Assembly: GCA_029261275.1 (NCBI GenBank)
Contig: JAJDBR010000106.1
Coordinates: 1 to 40,342, forward strand
Direction of reading: 5' to 3'
DNA length: 40,342 nucleotides
Source: Nitrospirales bacterium
Lineage (GTDB): Bacteria > Nitrospirota > Nitrospiria > Nitrospirales > UBA8639
Shown: one piece after another, positions 8,860-18,630 of the stretch
Position numbering within the stretch: position 1 is the first letter of the stretch
Layout: each line of letters opens with the position of its first letter
Program-made: the position numbers and the translations under genes
The notes under the pieces: generated by a model
Seen by the model: the letters and a program-made list of their open reading frames with translations, nothing else
Databases searched by the model: none
Told to the model about the DNA's origin: nothing

Positions 8860-9861
8860 ATGAACCAAGTGTCCAATGACCCCCCTGTTCCTCAAGCCAA
8901 TATTTTAATCGTTGAAGATGAACAGGGCCCGCGCGAGGCTTTAAAACTTGTCCTCTCTCCCTATTTCAACCTCTATACCGTCGATCGCGCGGAGGTGGCC
9001 TTACAAATTCTTGCCACCCACCCGATTGATCTCGTCACTCTTGATTTAAAACTTCCCGATCAACCAGGTACCGATCTCCTTTCTAACATCCGCGAAAAGG
9101 GCCACGAGGTCGATGTCGTGATCATTACTGGTTATGGCACCTTACAATCGGCCATTGAGGCTATTCGACATGGCGTGGCAGCCTATATCCTTAAGCCCTT
9201 TAATGTTTCAGACTTATTGGAAGTCATCAAAAAAGCCCTCGAACAACGGAAACGCCTAACCTCCCTTCATGGAGCACTTCAGGCATTAGGGAACCTTTGG
9301 GCCTCTGGCATTGATGCACAAACAGCGATGACCAATATTGAAACGCTCTTGGGTGCCAAACATCCTGAACTCCTGCAACATGCCAGTCGCGTGAATTTTT
9401 ATTCCTCGTTGCTGACGGAACATCTTCAATTATCTAAAGAAGATCGAGAAGCCATCCAACTCGGAGCGTATTTGCATGATATTGGGAAGATTGGGATTCA
9501 TGATCGTCTCATTGCCGGGCATCCATCCCTCTCTGATCACGATCAAGAGTTGATGGACTGCCATCCCACCATAGGAGCACAATTCATCAGGACCCTTCCC
9601 TTTCACCCGGCAGTTGAACAAATCATTCGTTCCCATCATGAAAACTTCGATGGATCAGGTTTCCCCGAAGGACTGGCTGGTGACCAAATCCCCTTTCCCG
9701 CTCGGATTGTCGGACTTGCCAATGTCTTTGATAATTATGTAACCGGTCAGGGTATAGACCGGGCCATGCCTGTCCCGGAGGCTCGAGAGAATATTCGGCA
9801 GGAAGCTGGGAAGAGCCTCGACCCGCAATTGGCAGACTTATTTGCTAACGTCGTCTGGTGA
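8860..9861 (+). CDS. Response regulator with HD-GYP domain
   Basis: 333 residues. The receiver domain (about 14-125) has the acidic pair E19-D20, phosphoacceptor D62 (VTLDLKLPD), T90 (IITGYG) and K112 (LKPF). A linker leads to an HD-GYP domain (about 155-330) with the metal-binding HD at 206-207 (AYLHDIGKIGI) and HHE at 259-261. HD-GYP proteins hydrolyse cyclic di-GMP. The name-giving motif here reads GSGFP instead of GSGYP, a conservative change. AAGGAG precedes the ATG. The gene overlaps the hybrid kinase behind it by four bases (GTGA), so the kinase is the likely partner. The expected outcome is signal-dependent lowering of cyclic di-GMP. Confidence 0.92.
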   Translation: MNQVSNDPPVPQANILIVEDEQGPREALKLVLSPYFNLYTVDRAEVALQILATHPIDLVTLDLKLPDQPGTDLLSNIREKGHEVDVVIITGYGTLQSAIEAIRHGVAAYILKPFNVSDLLEVIKKALEQRKRLTSLHGALQALGNLWASGIDAQTAMTNIETLLGAKHPELLQHASRVNFYSSLLTEHLQLSKEDREAIQLGAYLHDIGKIGIHDRLIAGHPSLSDHDQELMDCHPTIGAQFIRTLPFHPAVEQIIRSHHENFDGSGFPEGLAGDQIPFPARIVGLANVFDNYVTGQGIDRAMPVPEARENIRQEAGKSLDPQLADLFANVVW

Positions 9862-12278
9862 ATGACACCGTTGGCAAGATTCAACATGTTCAGATCATCT
9901 TCCCCATGAACAAGACCATGACACCAATGGATCACTTAATGCATACGGATACGACCGAAAAATGGGAGCAAGCCTTTGATGCGTTAACTGATCACGTCAT
10001 GATCTTAGATCACTCAGGAAACATTGTTTGGGCCAATCGAGCCATACGCGATCAGGTTGAACCGCACATAGGCCCCATCGTGGGGCATCACTACCAACGC
10101 CCCTACTATAGAGACGTTCTTCCCAAAAACCCTCCACCTTGGGAGACCGTATTAGCGGGAGCCCTTTCGGCTATCGTCGAAACATCTTTTCCTGCAATGG
10201 CGGGAGATTTTTTAGTCTCCTGTTACCCCCTCTTCAACTCTCAGGGAACGCAGTGGGGGGCGATCTCAGTGGTCAAAGATATTACAGACCGTAAGCGGAT
10301 CGAAGTAGCCTTAAGAAAAATTGCGCAAAGCGATCCCACACCAGGAAGTATTGCGTTTTTACGATCATTGGTCAAAGACCTCTGCCAGGCGATTAATCTC
10401 CCTTACGTCATTCTCGCCGACCTTGAGAATTCAGCTCACCCCATTACACAGACAGTTGCCATTTTGGCCCATGGCACCTTTTTAGAAAACTTCATCTGGA
10501 CCCCCTCTCCCGAACTCTTTACTGAGTTGTTAAAGGTCAAAGGCTGTGCGTGGAATTCCGTTTCTACGCCCCTCTTTCCCTCAACGTCTCACCTCTCTTC
10601 GTGGGAGGTGACGAGTTACATGGGTAGTGCTCTCCGCGGCCCTGCAGGGCAAATCATTGGCATTCTTTTAGCCCTGAGCCCGAAGCCCATTGAGAATCCA
10701 CACGTGGCCAAATCCATTGTCCAATTATTTGCTGCCAAGGCTGCCAGCGAACTCCAACGTAAAAAAACGGAAGACGCCTTACGAGATAGCGAACAACGCT
10801 ATCGAGCCATCGTGGAGAATGCCTATGACCTCATCATTGAAATCAGCAGTCAGGGGGAATGCCACTACGTGAGTCCAAACTGTCATGCTGTCCTAGGATA
10901 TGATTCGGCTGACATGTTGGGGAAAAGTTTTTTTAATTTTGTGTATCCAGAAGAACGTCCAAAATTAACCGAATCATTCCATACGAATATAGGATCGCTT
11001 CAAGAAATTGATATGGTATGCCGGATACAAACAAAGCAGGGGGAATGGCGATGGTTTGAAAGCCATGTCCATCCATTCCGAACAAGCATAGGAACCGTGA
11101 AGGGTGTCATCGTGACCCGAGATATCACGGAACAAAAACGACTAGAAGAAGAGCGCTTACGGGCCACCAAGCTTGAATCAGTGGGATTGTTGGCCGGAGG
11201 AATCGCCCATGATTTTAATAATATCTTAACCTCGGTATTTGCCAACATTGGGTTAGCCAAAATCGTTGCAGCTAAAAATTCGTCTTCTCCTTCAGTGGTT
11301 GAACGCCTCAGTGCTGCCGAAAAGGCCTGCCTCAGGGCACGTGACTTAACCAAACAACTCTTAACGTTTGCTAAGGGCGGTGCACCAGTCAAAAGTACGA
11401 CGTCCATTGCCTCTATTATCAGCGATACGGTGGAATTCGCATTACGAGGGTCCAGCGTACGTTGCGGCCTGCAGATTCCTGAAGGCCTTTGGCCGGTTGT
11501 CGTTGATGAAGGACAAATTAGTCAGGTGTTACAAAATCTTGTCATCAATGCGGAGCAAGCCATGCCAGAGGGCGGTGTGATTGAGGTCACCCTTGAGAAT
11601 AATGCCATCCTCTCGCCCACTGATCTTCCCCTCAAACCCGGGAACTATGTTCAAGTCACCGTCACGGATCAGGGCATTGGTATTCCACAGGATCATCTTC
11701 CCAAAATTTTCGATCCCTACTTTACGACCAAACAAAAAGGCAGTGGACTAGGATTAGCGACCACCTATTCAATTATCAAACGCCACGAAGGATACATCAC
11801 CGTCTCCTCAGCACTTGGGAAAGGCGCCTGTTTTACGCTCTACCTCCCAGCATCATCCCTGAAAGAAGCCTCCCCAGATGAAACCCCCAAAGCATTGATT
11901 CACGGAAAAGGACGGATCCTTGTCATGGATGATGAAGACGAAATCCAAGAAATTCTAGGCAAGATGCTCGAATATCTTGGCTTTGATGTCGATTTTGCTA
12001 GTGAGGGAGAGAAGGCCTTGAGTCATTACACTACGGCTTTTGAGCAAGGCTCTCCCTACATCGCGACCATTCTGGATCTGACAATTCCGGGAGGAATGGG
12101 AGGAAAGGAAACGCTTCGGAAGATTAAGGCCTTACACCCTGAAGCTGCGGTAATTGTCTCAAGTGGGTATTCGAATGATCCAGTGATGGCTCGTTTTCAA
12201 CAATTTGGATTTTCCGGGGTGATTGCCAAACCGTATAACCTCTTAGATCTCTCAAAAGTCCTCAGTCACATTCTTTAA
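9858..12278 (+). CDS. Hybrid sensor histidine kinase (PAS-PAS-HisKA-HATPase-REC)
   Basis: About 806 residues, no membrane segment, so a cytoplasmic sensor. Order: PAS 1 (about 36-150, starting KWEQAFDALTDHVMILDHSG); a GAF-like region (about 160-300); PAS 2 (about 310-430, YRAIVENAYDLIIEISSQGE) ending in DITEQKRLEEE; HisKA with the H-box GLLAGGIAHDFNNILT; HATPase with the N-box NLVINAEQAMPEGG and G-boxes DQGIGIP and GSGLGLAT; and a C-terminal receiver (RILVMDDEDE, phosphoacceptor in ILDLTIPGG). The GTG at 9858 overlaps the stop of the HD-GYP regulator (GTGA) and implies coupled translation. ATG codons 16-23 residues further in are alternatives, but none has a ribosome binding site. Its own receiver suggests a phosphorelay or adaptation step. 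Confidence 0.92.
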   Translation: MNDTVGKIQHVQIIFPMNKTMTPMDHLMHTDTTEKWEQAFDALTDHVMILDHSGNIVWANRAIRDQVEPHIGPIVGHHYQRPYYRDVLPKNPPPWETVLAGALSAIVETSFPAMAGDFLVSCYPLFNSQGTQWGAISVVKDITDRKRIEVALRKIAQSDPTPGSIAFLRSLVKDLCQAINLPYVILADLENSAHPITQTVAILAHGTFLENFIWTPSPELFTELLKVKGCAWNSVSTPLFPSTSHLSSWEVTSYMGSALRGPAGQIIGILLALSPKPIENPHVAKSIVQLFAAKAASELQRKKTEDALRDSEQRYRAIVENAYDLIIEISSQGECHYVSPNCHAVLGYDSADMLGKSFFNFVYPEERPKLTESFHTNIGSLQEIDMVCRIQTKQGEWRWFESHVHPFRTSIGTVKGVIVTRDITEQKRLEEERLRATKLESVGLLAGGIAHDFNNILTSVFANIGLAKIVAAKNSSSPSVVERLSAAEKACLRARDLTKQLLTFAKGGAPVKSTTSIASIISDTVEFALRGSSVRCGLQIPEGLWPVVVDEGQISQVLQNLVINAEQAMPEGGVIEVTLENNAILSPTDLPLKPGNYVQVTVTDQGIGIPQDHLPKIFDPYFTTKQKGSGLGLATTYSIIKRHEGYITVSSALGKGACFTLYLPASSLKEASPDETPKALIHGKGRILVMDDEDEIQEILGKMLEYLGFDVDFASEGEKALSHYTTAFEQGSPYIATILDLTIPGGMGGKETLRKIKALHPEAAVIVSSGYSNDPVMARFQQFGFSGVIAKPYNLLDLSKVLSHIL

Positions 12279-12309
12279 ACGCCACAAAACGCTATGTTTT
12301 TGGGGGCGT
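12279..12309 (+). terminator. Hairpin directly after the hybrid kinase
   Basis: ACGCC (12279-12283) pairs with GGCGT (12305-12309), and the inner CAAAAC pairs with GTTTTTG with a bulge. It starts on the base after the stop codon. No T-run follows, so termination is inferred. It lies between genes that converge on it. Confidence 0.4.
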
Positions 12310-12403
12310 ATTGAACCATGCAATTTATTCTCAACAACCAACATTCTACGCGAAGACGGCAACATGTCGAGAACGTCGGTGAGGTTTCTTTTAATCTTCG
12401 TTC

Positions 12404-13435
12404 TTATGAAGACGCCTTAGTTGGCAATTCATGAGGGGACAAGATACCACGTTCAGTAATAATCCCCGTGATTAAGTGTGCTGGTGTCACATCAAACGCC
12501 GGGTTCCACACGGAAACTCCAGCCGGAGCGATGATCCGACTTCCATGCAACTGTGTGACTTCTGATGGATCTCGTTCTTCAATCGGAATCCCTTCTCCAT
12601 TAGCGGTTTCCAAATCAATCGTCGAAATAGGCGCAGCCACGTAGAAAGGGATTCCATGAGCTTTAGCCAAGATTGCGACGGAATACGTTCCAATTTTATT
12701 GGCTACATCCCCATTGGCAGCAATGCGATCGGCACCAACCACACAACATTGAACTCGCTGCTTTTGCATTAACGCCCCCGCCATATTATCGGTAATCAAG
12801 GTCACTGGAATTCCATCTTGTTGAAGTTCCCAGGTCGTTAACCGGGCGCCTTGAAGCACCGGACGTGTTTCATCAGCAAAGACTCGAAGTTTCTTTCCTT
12901 CTTCCCATGCTGCCCGCACAACGCCTAACGCGGTTCCATAACCAGCTGTCGCCAATGCCCCGGCATTACAATGGGTGAGAATAGCATCGCCATCTTGAAT
13001 AATGGCCGCACCATATTTCCCCAACACCTGATTCACTCGAACATCTTCTTCAAGAATGGCCAACGCTTCTTTTAGTAAACGCTGTTGACATTCTTCCACA
13101 TTCGAAATGGGATTCGCCGCCATCATTCGCTTCATGCGATCCACCGCCCAAAAAAGATTGACTGCAGTTGGCCGGGTTGCAGCAAGTACCTCACACACGG
13201 TATCCATATGTTGCTGGAAGCCATCAAGACTAGGTTGTGTATATTGTCTTGCACCCAGCGCAATCCCCAAGGCTGCTGTGACGCCGATGGCCGGGGCGCC
13301 ACGAACTTTCAATTCCCGAATGGCCTCAGCCACACAGACATAATCCGTACAGTCAAGAAAACAGACATCCCCTGGCAACAGACTTTGATCCAATATACGA
13401 ACCTGATTATCTTTCCATTCAACTGTAGGAATCAT
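12404..13435 (-). CDS. mtnA: S-methyl-5-thioribose-1-phosphate isomerase
   Basis: Methionine salvage enzyme that converts methylthioribose 1-phosphate to methylthioribulose 1-phosphate. At 343 residues it has the normal length. Family hallmarks are visible: [19 protein letters not shown] near residue 40, [20 protein letters not shown] with the catalytic cysteine near 160, [30 protein letters not shown] with the catalytic aspartate, and [20 protein letters not shown]. These also occur in eIF2B-related proteins, but the cysteine/aspartate pair and the RGAPAIG block mark MtnA. GAAAGG about eight bases upstream supports the ATG. No other salvage genes are adjacent. Confidence 0.96.
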   Translation of the reverse strand: MIPTVEWKDNQVRILDQSLLPGDVCFLDCTDYVCVAEAIRELKVRGAPAIGVTAALGIALGARQYTQPSLDGFQQHMDTVCEVLAATRPTAVNLFWAVDRMKRMMAANPISNVEECQQRLLKEALAILEEDVRVNQVLGKYGAAIIQDGDAILTHCNAGALATAGYGTALGVVRAAWEEGKKLRVFADETRPVLQGARLTTWELQQDGIPVTLITDNMAGALMQKQRVQCCVVGADRIAANGDVANKIGTYSVAILAKAHGIPFYVAAPISTIDLETANGEGIPIEERDPSEVTQLHGSRIIAPAGVSVWNPAFDVTPAHLITGIITERGILSPHELPTKASS

Positions 13436-13550
13436 GTCATAGGCCTTTCATCACACATATCCATAAGACGATAGGGAAACCTTTGAGATACCCATCACAT
13501 TGTATGATAAGAAATTACGGCACCCATTTTTAAATTTCCAATTTTGTGAG

Positions 13551-16500
13551 TCATTCCTGGTACACATTAGGATTACCTGAGTCCTTTGGTATCAAACGCG
13601 GCGACTCCGTTGAGGAAGATGTCGAGTTCGTAGAGGATCCGTTCAGAACCTTCCCAGGTGCAAGAACAATATTTCTCAACACATCAAAAGCCAATTGTGC
13701 CAATCCGGTCAACCCTTTTTTAAACGATTCTTTAGGCAAATACACAACTTGCGGTTCTTGCAATGGACCATTGAGGCTAAACAGGGCCGTAGCAATACCT
13801 TTCCGGTCTCCAGAAAAAATTGTCCCAAAAAGCGGAATGGCTTTCAAGGCGTCAGAATAGGCGCCAAAGGGACTCACCGCAATCACCCCATCCAGGTGAT
13901 CCCCTTTAAAATCATAGTTTCCCGCAGCCGTGGCATTCATCACCGGACTCCGAAGTAGAAAGTCCTTTGTCGAGAATTGTCCTTCCGCAATTGTTAACGT
14001 TGCGCCAACAGATTCATAGGGAAATCCAGTCTTTTCGAAGCTCATCTTTCCCTGAAGTACATGAGGAAAATTAAGAATTTGCAGAATTTTTGGGAGAACG
14101 GTTCCTTTTCGAACGTACCCATTTCGTAAAGAAAGTTCGACCCCGCCTTCCAATGTAGGAATGATCCCTTTTTCATCACGTCCATGCCCCTGAATTTTTC
14201 CACGAATATCTAACTGACCTGAAATCAAACGGGTTTCATCGCCTAACACCTTTAAGGTTTTTTCGAAGGGCAGATTTATCCCTTCAAAAGAAGCTCGCAC
14301 CGCAGCCGGCTTTCCTGGGGGAAGATGAACGAATAATCGGCCTTTGACATTCCCGAATTTTTCAACCAGAGCTTGAATTTTATCTATGGAGACCAAATTG
14401 TCATGAACCTTCAATTCTGCAGACAATTTATTCCCCACGAAAGATTTATAACGAGGCCGTTCAATAAAAAGAGATCCCTCTAGCCTTCCATGACTGGCTA
14501 GCCATTCTACTCCGTCTCGCAGAACGGATCGTTCATCGTTGGGAATCAATATATCAAGGTCGAATTGCGGAGCATTCCACAGCACACTCACATGAGGAGT
14601 CGTCTTCCATTGTTTAACAAATCCGGTCACCACTGCTGCACTGTCCTTAATATGAAATTCCATTCGTTTTAAATCAAGTAAATCTTTATCAATACGTAAC
14701 CGAACAAAGACATTCTCAACCGTTTCTTTTAGGCCAGGAATAGTGATAACTCCATCCGTCAAGGCCACCCAGCCTTTCATCTTCCATTTGGTCCAATCTG
14801 TACCCAATCCGTTCCCGCCTATTTGCACTTCCAAGATTCCTGATTGAATCGCATTTTCAAACAACTGAATTTTTTCAGGAAGAACTCCAATAGAAATCGG
14901 GCCAGAATCAAGGCGTCCTTCCCAGCGCCATGTTGGACGGAATCGCCCTACACCTTGGCCTCGTAGACGAAGCGGCAGCATAGCTAATTCAATTCGTTCG
15001 AAGCGAACTGTTCCTCCCGAACGGATATGTCCATCAAATTCCAAGGTTCCGGCTTGTCCCGCCTCTTTTTGCAAGACAGAAGGGATCGACAATGTCGCCT
15101 CTCTTCCGTCAATTTTCCCTTTAAGATTCAAACGATTGATCGGACCACGCATCGTGGCTGAAGCATAAAGAGGCCCGCGTATCTGAATGTCCGATATCGA
15201 TGAAGGTGTGTCCGAGGACCTAAAAAGTTCATGTCCGTCAAACCCAGCAGTCACCTTTATGGGTTCTAATCGAAGGTTGTGTTGATGGATGAGCGTCCCA
15301 TTCAATGAAAAGGGATAGGCTCCCATTTTTCCTTCGATTTCTTCCAAAACCGTGCTGTCAGGAGAAAAATAAACTTTGCCATGCCCCTGGGATAACGAAT
15401 GGGGAAGGTTAGGAATATGTAGCACCACGTTCGTCGGTTGATAGTCACCATTGTAAAAGGTCAGGCCCTGTTCACTGAACAGTTCTCCGGAAAACCGTAA
15501 TCGAAGGAGTCCATTTCCATCAGAGACGTTCCAGGTTTTCCAGCCAGAGGCCTTAGAAGAAATTGGCCTTAAATCCCGAACGAAATTCCACACTTTTTCT
15601 GCGGGAACCTGTCCTTCAATTGCGACATATCCCCACACCCCAGCTTCTTTCAACAGAAGCTCCCCTTTGGTCACTTCAACAAAAATCCCGTCATACATAC
15701 CCTGGGTCTCGGATACATGAACCCTATCAGGCTCAACTACGACCGTAGCCCGAACCTGCTCAGTCTTCGGCCATTCTGGCATGCTTAAAAATCCGTTATT
15801 TACCTGGAACGTTCCCGTCACTGACGTACCCACATCGGACCGAGTTGAACTCGTCATTCGTGCATCGACGATTTGTAATTCCCCCCCCCATTCACCTTGC
15901 TCCCAAAGGTTGGCAAGCGGATCAGGTAGCCATACCTCAGGAACCGTCTCACGAATCATTCCAAGATTCAGACTGGAAGAGCGCAAAGAAACTGACGTCA
16001 TCTGATGCCCATCTGCAAGGCCTTCGATTGTGGCATTGCCCGCGAGCATAAGAGATGAATTCGTGAGTGAAATATTCGAAAATTGGAGCTGAGACGTTGC
16101 TCCTGTTTTTACCCACTTAAATTCCGTATCCACATTGAGTCGCCCAGGCAATTGAGCGAAAACTTCCCGGTGAGACACAAACTCCGCCAATTGATTCACG
16201 GCAATATTGTTCGATTCCATATTTCCCGCAAAGGTCATTTGTTCAAAAAACACGTCCTGCTCGTTCCAGGAGGACAGGGCCACATTTGAAGTGCCTTCAA
16301 ACGTACCAGAGATTCGAAAGGAAGCAGAATCTTGAGACTGACGAAGGTTCCCGGATAAGGCAAGCGAAGAAAGAACCGTCACATCTTCGTAGGAAGTTTC
16401 TGACAAACAAGCCACATTTTCTAAAACCACGCCACGCACAGCCTCAGATGGCGATTCATCAATGACAATAATTTTTCCATTGGTGATCTCGATTTTACCG

Positions 16501-16934
16501 AGCAATAAAAACGAAGCAAGAAATGAAAGAGACGAATCCTCCTTGGAATGTCCTAAAAATCGCCAAACGCCAGACTGCTCGCGATGAATTTCTATTTCTG
16601 GATGGTTAAGAAAGAATTCCTTGACCTCAAGCTTTTTCTGTAACAATTGGCCGACACCTAACTGTAAACTCATTGATTCGGCCCGAAAGACCGCATGGGA
16701 ATCCAGCTGTTCTTTGACCACAATATCGGAGACAAGAAAATGAGGAGACGGGAACAAGGCAAACGACGTGCGCCCTACCTGCACATGTGACCCAAACGTC
16801 CGTTGAATTTGCTGTAAGACGAGGTTCTGCAGATAATCTGGATTTAAAAACCAGGGAAGAATGATCAAGAGAGCTAAAAGGCCAAGGAGGCTGAGCCCTC
16901 CCCATAGTATGGTCTTTTTCACCGAAAAACGCAC
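13551..16934 (-). CDS. AsmA-family envelope protein
   Basis: 1127 residues with one N-terminal membrane anchor (about 9-29, LWGGLSLLGLLALLIILPWF) and a long, beta-rich body with no other hydrophobic segment. The N-terminal part (YLQNLVLQQIQRTFGSHVQVGR, then FPSPHFLVSDIVV) is the AsmA start. The C-terminal part (SLRNGYVRKGTVLPKILQIL, then SPVMNATAAGNYDF and GVIAVSPFGAYSDALKAIPL) matches the C-terminal region shared by AsmA, YhdP and TamB relatives. These proteins are thought to form grooves that move phospholipid between inner and outer membrane. The start is a GTG with GGAG 11 bases upstream; a stop codon lies right before it in frame. It is one of the larger members of its class. Confidence 0.85.
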   Translation of the reverse strand: MRFSVKKTILWGGLSLLGLLALLIILPWFLNPDYLQNLVLQQIQRTFGSHVQVGRTSFALFPSPHFLVSDIVVKEQLDSHAVFRAESMSLQLGVGQLLQKKLEVKEFFLNHPEIEIHREQSGVWRFLGHSKEDSSLSFLASFLLLGKIEITNGKIIVIDESPSEAVRGVVLENVACLSETSYEDVTVLSSLALSGNLRQSQDSASFRISGTFEGTSNVALSSWNEQDVFFEQMTFAGNMESNNIAVNQLAEFVSHREVFAQLPGRLNVDTEFKWVKTGATSQLQFSNISLTNSSLMLAGNATIEGLADGHQMTSVSLRSSSLNLGMIRETVPEVWLPDPLANLWEQGEWGGELQIVDARMTSSTRSDVGTSVTGTFQVNNGFLSMPEWPKTEQVRATVVVEPDRVHVSETQGMYDGIFVEVTKGELLLKEAGVWGYVAIEGQVPAEKVWNFVRDLRPISSKASGWKTWNVSDGNGLLRLRFSGELFSEQGLTFYNGDYQPTNVVLHIPNLPHSLSQGHGKVYFSPDSTVLEEIEGKMGAYPFSLNGTLIHQHNLRLEPIKVTAGFDGHELFRSSDTPSSISDIQIRGPLYASATMRGPINRLNLKGKIDGREATLSIPSVLQKEAGQAGTLEFDGHIRSGGTVRFERIELAMLPLRLRGQGVGRFRPTWRWEGRLDSGPISIGVLPEKIQLFENAIQSGILEVQIGGNGLGTDWTKWKMKGWVALTDGVITIPGLKETVENVFVRLRIDKDLLDLKRMEFHIKDSAAVVTGFVKQWKTTPHVSVLWNAPQFDLDILIPNDERSVLRDGVEWLASHGRLEGSLFIERPRYKSFVGNKLSAELKVHDNLVSIDKIQALVEKFGNVKGRLFVHLPPGKPAAVRASFEGINLPFEKTLKVLGDETRLISGQLDIRGKIQGHGRDEKGIIPTLEGGVELSLRNGYVRKGTVLPKILQILNFPHVLQGKMSFEKTGFPYESVGATLTIAEGQFSTKDFLLRSPVMNATAAGNYDFKGDHLDGVIAVSPFGAYSDALKAIPLFGTIFSGDRKGIATALFSLNGPLQEPQVVYLPKESFKKGLTGLAQLAFDVLRNIVLAPGKVLNGSSTNSTSSSTESPRLIPKDSGNPNVYQE

Positions 16935-17274
16935 GTCAGTCGTTCTCCGTGAGAATGGTACAGTTCATAAATTTTATTCGAGCGCTAGAGAGCCGGTGGG
17001 AGTATTCCCAAGATTTATATCTTACTGGAATTTTGAGGAAATGTAAGAAGGAGACCATGAATAGGGATTTGAAAGCAATCAGTCTAAGCACATGGTACAA
17101 AAAGAAGGGTCGGGATAACCGAAGAGAACACCGTGGAAATTTTATACCGCAATAGCTCTTCTTGACCCTTTCGACAAATGTGAGATATTCTCCAACGTCA
17201 GACAGCAAAGCGATTGACGAATTATTGGGCACGCCAAATCTTAACCGCCAGGTCCGAACCATCCCCCACTTGCT
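16935..17274. other. Divergent intergenic region (340 bases)
   Basis: Lies between the AsmA-like gene and the HD-domain gene. It contains a short hairpin TGGGA-GTAT-TCCCA (16997-17010) and one plausible plus-strand promoter, listed separately. A 117-codon minus-strand frame runs through it, but it has no ribosome binding site and would cover the promoter region, so it is not called. Confidence 0.4.
17162..17189 (+). promoter_or_regulatory. Possible promoter for the HD-domain gene
   Basis: TTGACC (17162-17167) and GATATT (17184-17189) with a 16-base spacer, about 85 bases before the TTG start codon. The -10 is imperfect. Confidence 0.3.
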
Positions 17275-18129
17275 TTGAAGCCATCTCACACATTTCTGAC
17301 ACGACTCCAGGTCTCATCTCTTCTAAAATTATATGATGTCCCACATCCAGATAGCCCGCTCAAGGTTCTTTCAGGCTATGATAAGGCCCATGCCCATCGA
17401 ACTGCGCGACTGTGTGTGCCCGTAGCTACCGCGTTGGGGCATCCCCTCCCACGATTGAAGCAATTTGAAGCGACCTGCCTTCTCCATGATATGGGACGCG
17501 CCGGCCTTGACGCTAAGCTGTTCGGAAAGATCTGGTCCTGGGCCAAAAAAGCAGGAATTCCTACGCGACCACGGGAGTGGAGAGCCAAGCATCCCCAAAC
17601 GCCTTACGGACAAGAAGCACAAGCCTTTATGAAACGATACAAAAGTGAGCTCCACAACCAAGGGTTGAAACTCACGCCATCCGTCAAAGATCATATTGCC
17701 ATGCGACTCGGATTTGCTCGACGCCTCAAAAAATATCTCCGTCCAGTAAAAACCACATTACATATCCTTGACATCAAATGGACACCCTGGATGGAACGAA
17801 TCATGTTGTACTATTATTATCCGGAAAAGTTAGATGCCGCATCAGCTTGGACACATCAACTAGGAGAAATCCTTGTGGCCTGCGAACAACTCGAAGCCTA
17901 TAGCAATCATCAACGAGGACAAGATTATTACGCCAGATCTGAAGAAAGTTTCCCAGCTGCCTTCAGCTATCTTCGACAACTTACCAAACAAAAAATCGTC
18001 AGCCAAGAAGTCTTTACAATGATTTGCCGATTAACTCGCGAAGGATGTTTTACGCATACCCTACGACAAGCACGCGGTGGAAAACTTTCAAGAGCTGAAC
18101 TACGCTACCTCGCCACGGTTGCAACCTAG
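17275..18129 (+). CDS. HD-domain protein
   Basis: 284 residues with an HD-type phosphohydrolase signature: H41 in AHAHRTARL and the HD doublet H71-D72 in ATCLLHDMGRAGL, spaced as in HD and HD-GYP proteins. No GYP motif is present, and the region where it would be expected is not conserved, so cyclic di-GMP hydrolysis is not assured. The C-terminal half (KIVSQEVFTMICRLTREGCF) is helical and unassigned. The start is a TTG without a clear ribosome binding site; an in-frame stop about 33 bases upstream limits the choice. The YjbQ gene starts eight bases after its stop on the same strand, so the two probably form an operon. Confidence 0.75.
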   Translation: MKPSHTFLTRLQVSSLLKLYDVPHPDSPLKVLSGYDKAHAHRTARLCVPVATALGHPLPRLKQFEATCLLHDMGRAGLDAKLFGKIWSWAKKAGIPTRPREWRAKHPQTPYGQEAQAFMKRYKSELHNQGLKLTPSVKDHIAMRLGFARRLKKYLRPVKTTLHILDIKWTPWMERIMLYYYYPEKLDAASAWTHQLGEILVACEQLEAYSNHQRGQDYYARSEESFPAAFSYLRQLTKQKIVSQEVFTMICRLTREGCFTHTLRQARGGKLSRAELRYLATVAT

Positions 18130-18136
18130 ACGACCC

Positions 18137-18559
18137 ATGACCATTTTCTCACATTCACTACACGTGTCCATGCTAGGAGATTCTCTGATGGAGAACCTCA
18201 CGCAATCAATGCACAACCTCTTAGGCCAGTCAAAGATTCTGAACGGCACGCTAACGTTGTTTGTGAAACACACCACCGCCAGCGTCATGATTATTGAAGA
18301 CGAACCTGGCATTCGAGCGGATACACAAGACTTTTGGAATGCGACCATTCCGGCCAAAACCACTTGGGAACACAATACAAAAAATCCTGGGGAGGATAAT
18401 GGACATTCCCATTTGCGTGGACAGTTGCAAGGACCATCGCTCACCATTCCAGTCGTCCAAGGGACGATGACTCTAGGCACTTGGCAACAGATTGTCCTCA
18501 TTGATTTTGATACACGAGCGAGAACTCGTGACCTCGTTGTACAAATTATGGGTGAATAA
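18137..18559 (+). CDS. YjbQ family protein (UPF0047)
   Basis: 140 residues from the ATG at 18137. The frame opens 20 codons earlier but those overlap the HD-domain gene and do not resemble the family. Hallmarks are LFVKHTTASVMIIEDEPG near residue 42, the histidine-rich loop EDNGHSHLRGQLQGPSLTIP and the closing QGTMTLGTWQQIVLIDFD. Members form trimers with a metal site built from these histidines. Some have weak thiamine-phosphate synthase activity, but the true role is not settled. It is preceded closely by the HD-domain gene and followed by the Deg protease 71 bases on. Confidence 0.92.
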   Translation: MTIFSHSLHVSMLGDSLMENLTQSMHNLLGQSKILNGTLTLFVKHTTASVMIIEDEPGIRADTQDFWNATIPAKTTWEHNTKNPGEDNGHSHLRGQLQGPSLTIPVVQGTMTLGTWQQIVLIDFDTRARTRDLVVQIMGE

Positions 18560-18630
18560 CCAGACCTTCGGCCATAAATCATTTTAAAAAATTACGCCTC
18601 AGCATTCACGCTCTTCCTTTACTATTCCTC

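Noticed and set aside
16936-17289. 117-codon minus-strand frame upstream of the AsmA-like gene
   Set aside because: No ribosome binding site or recognisable fold; it covers the promoter region and start of the divergent HD-domain gene.
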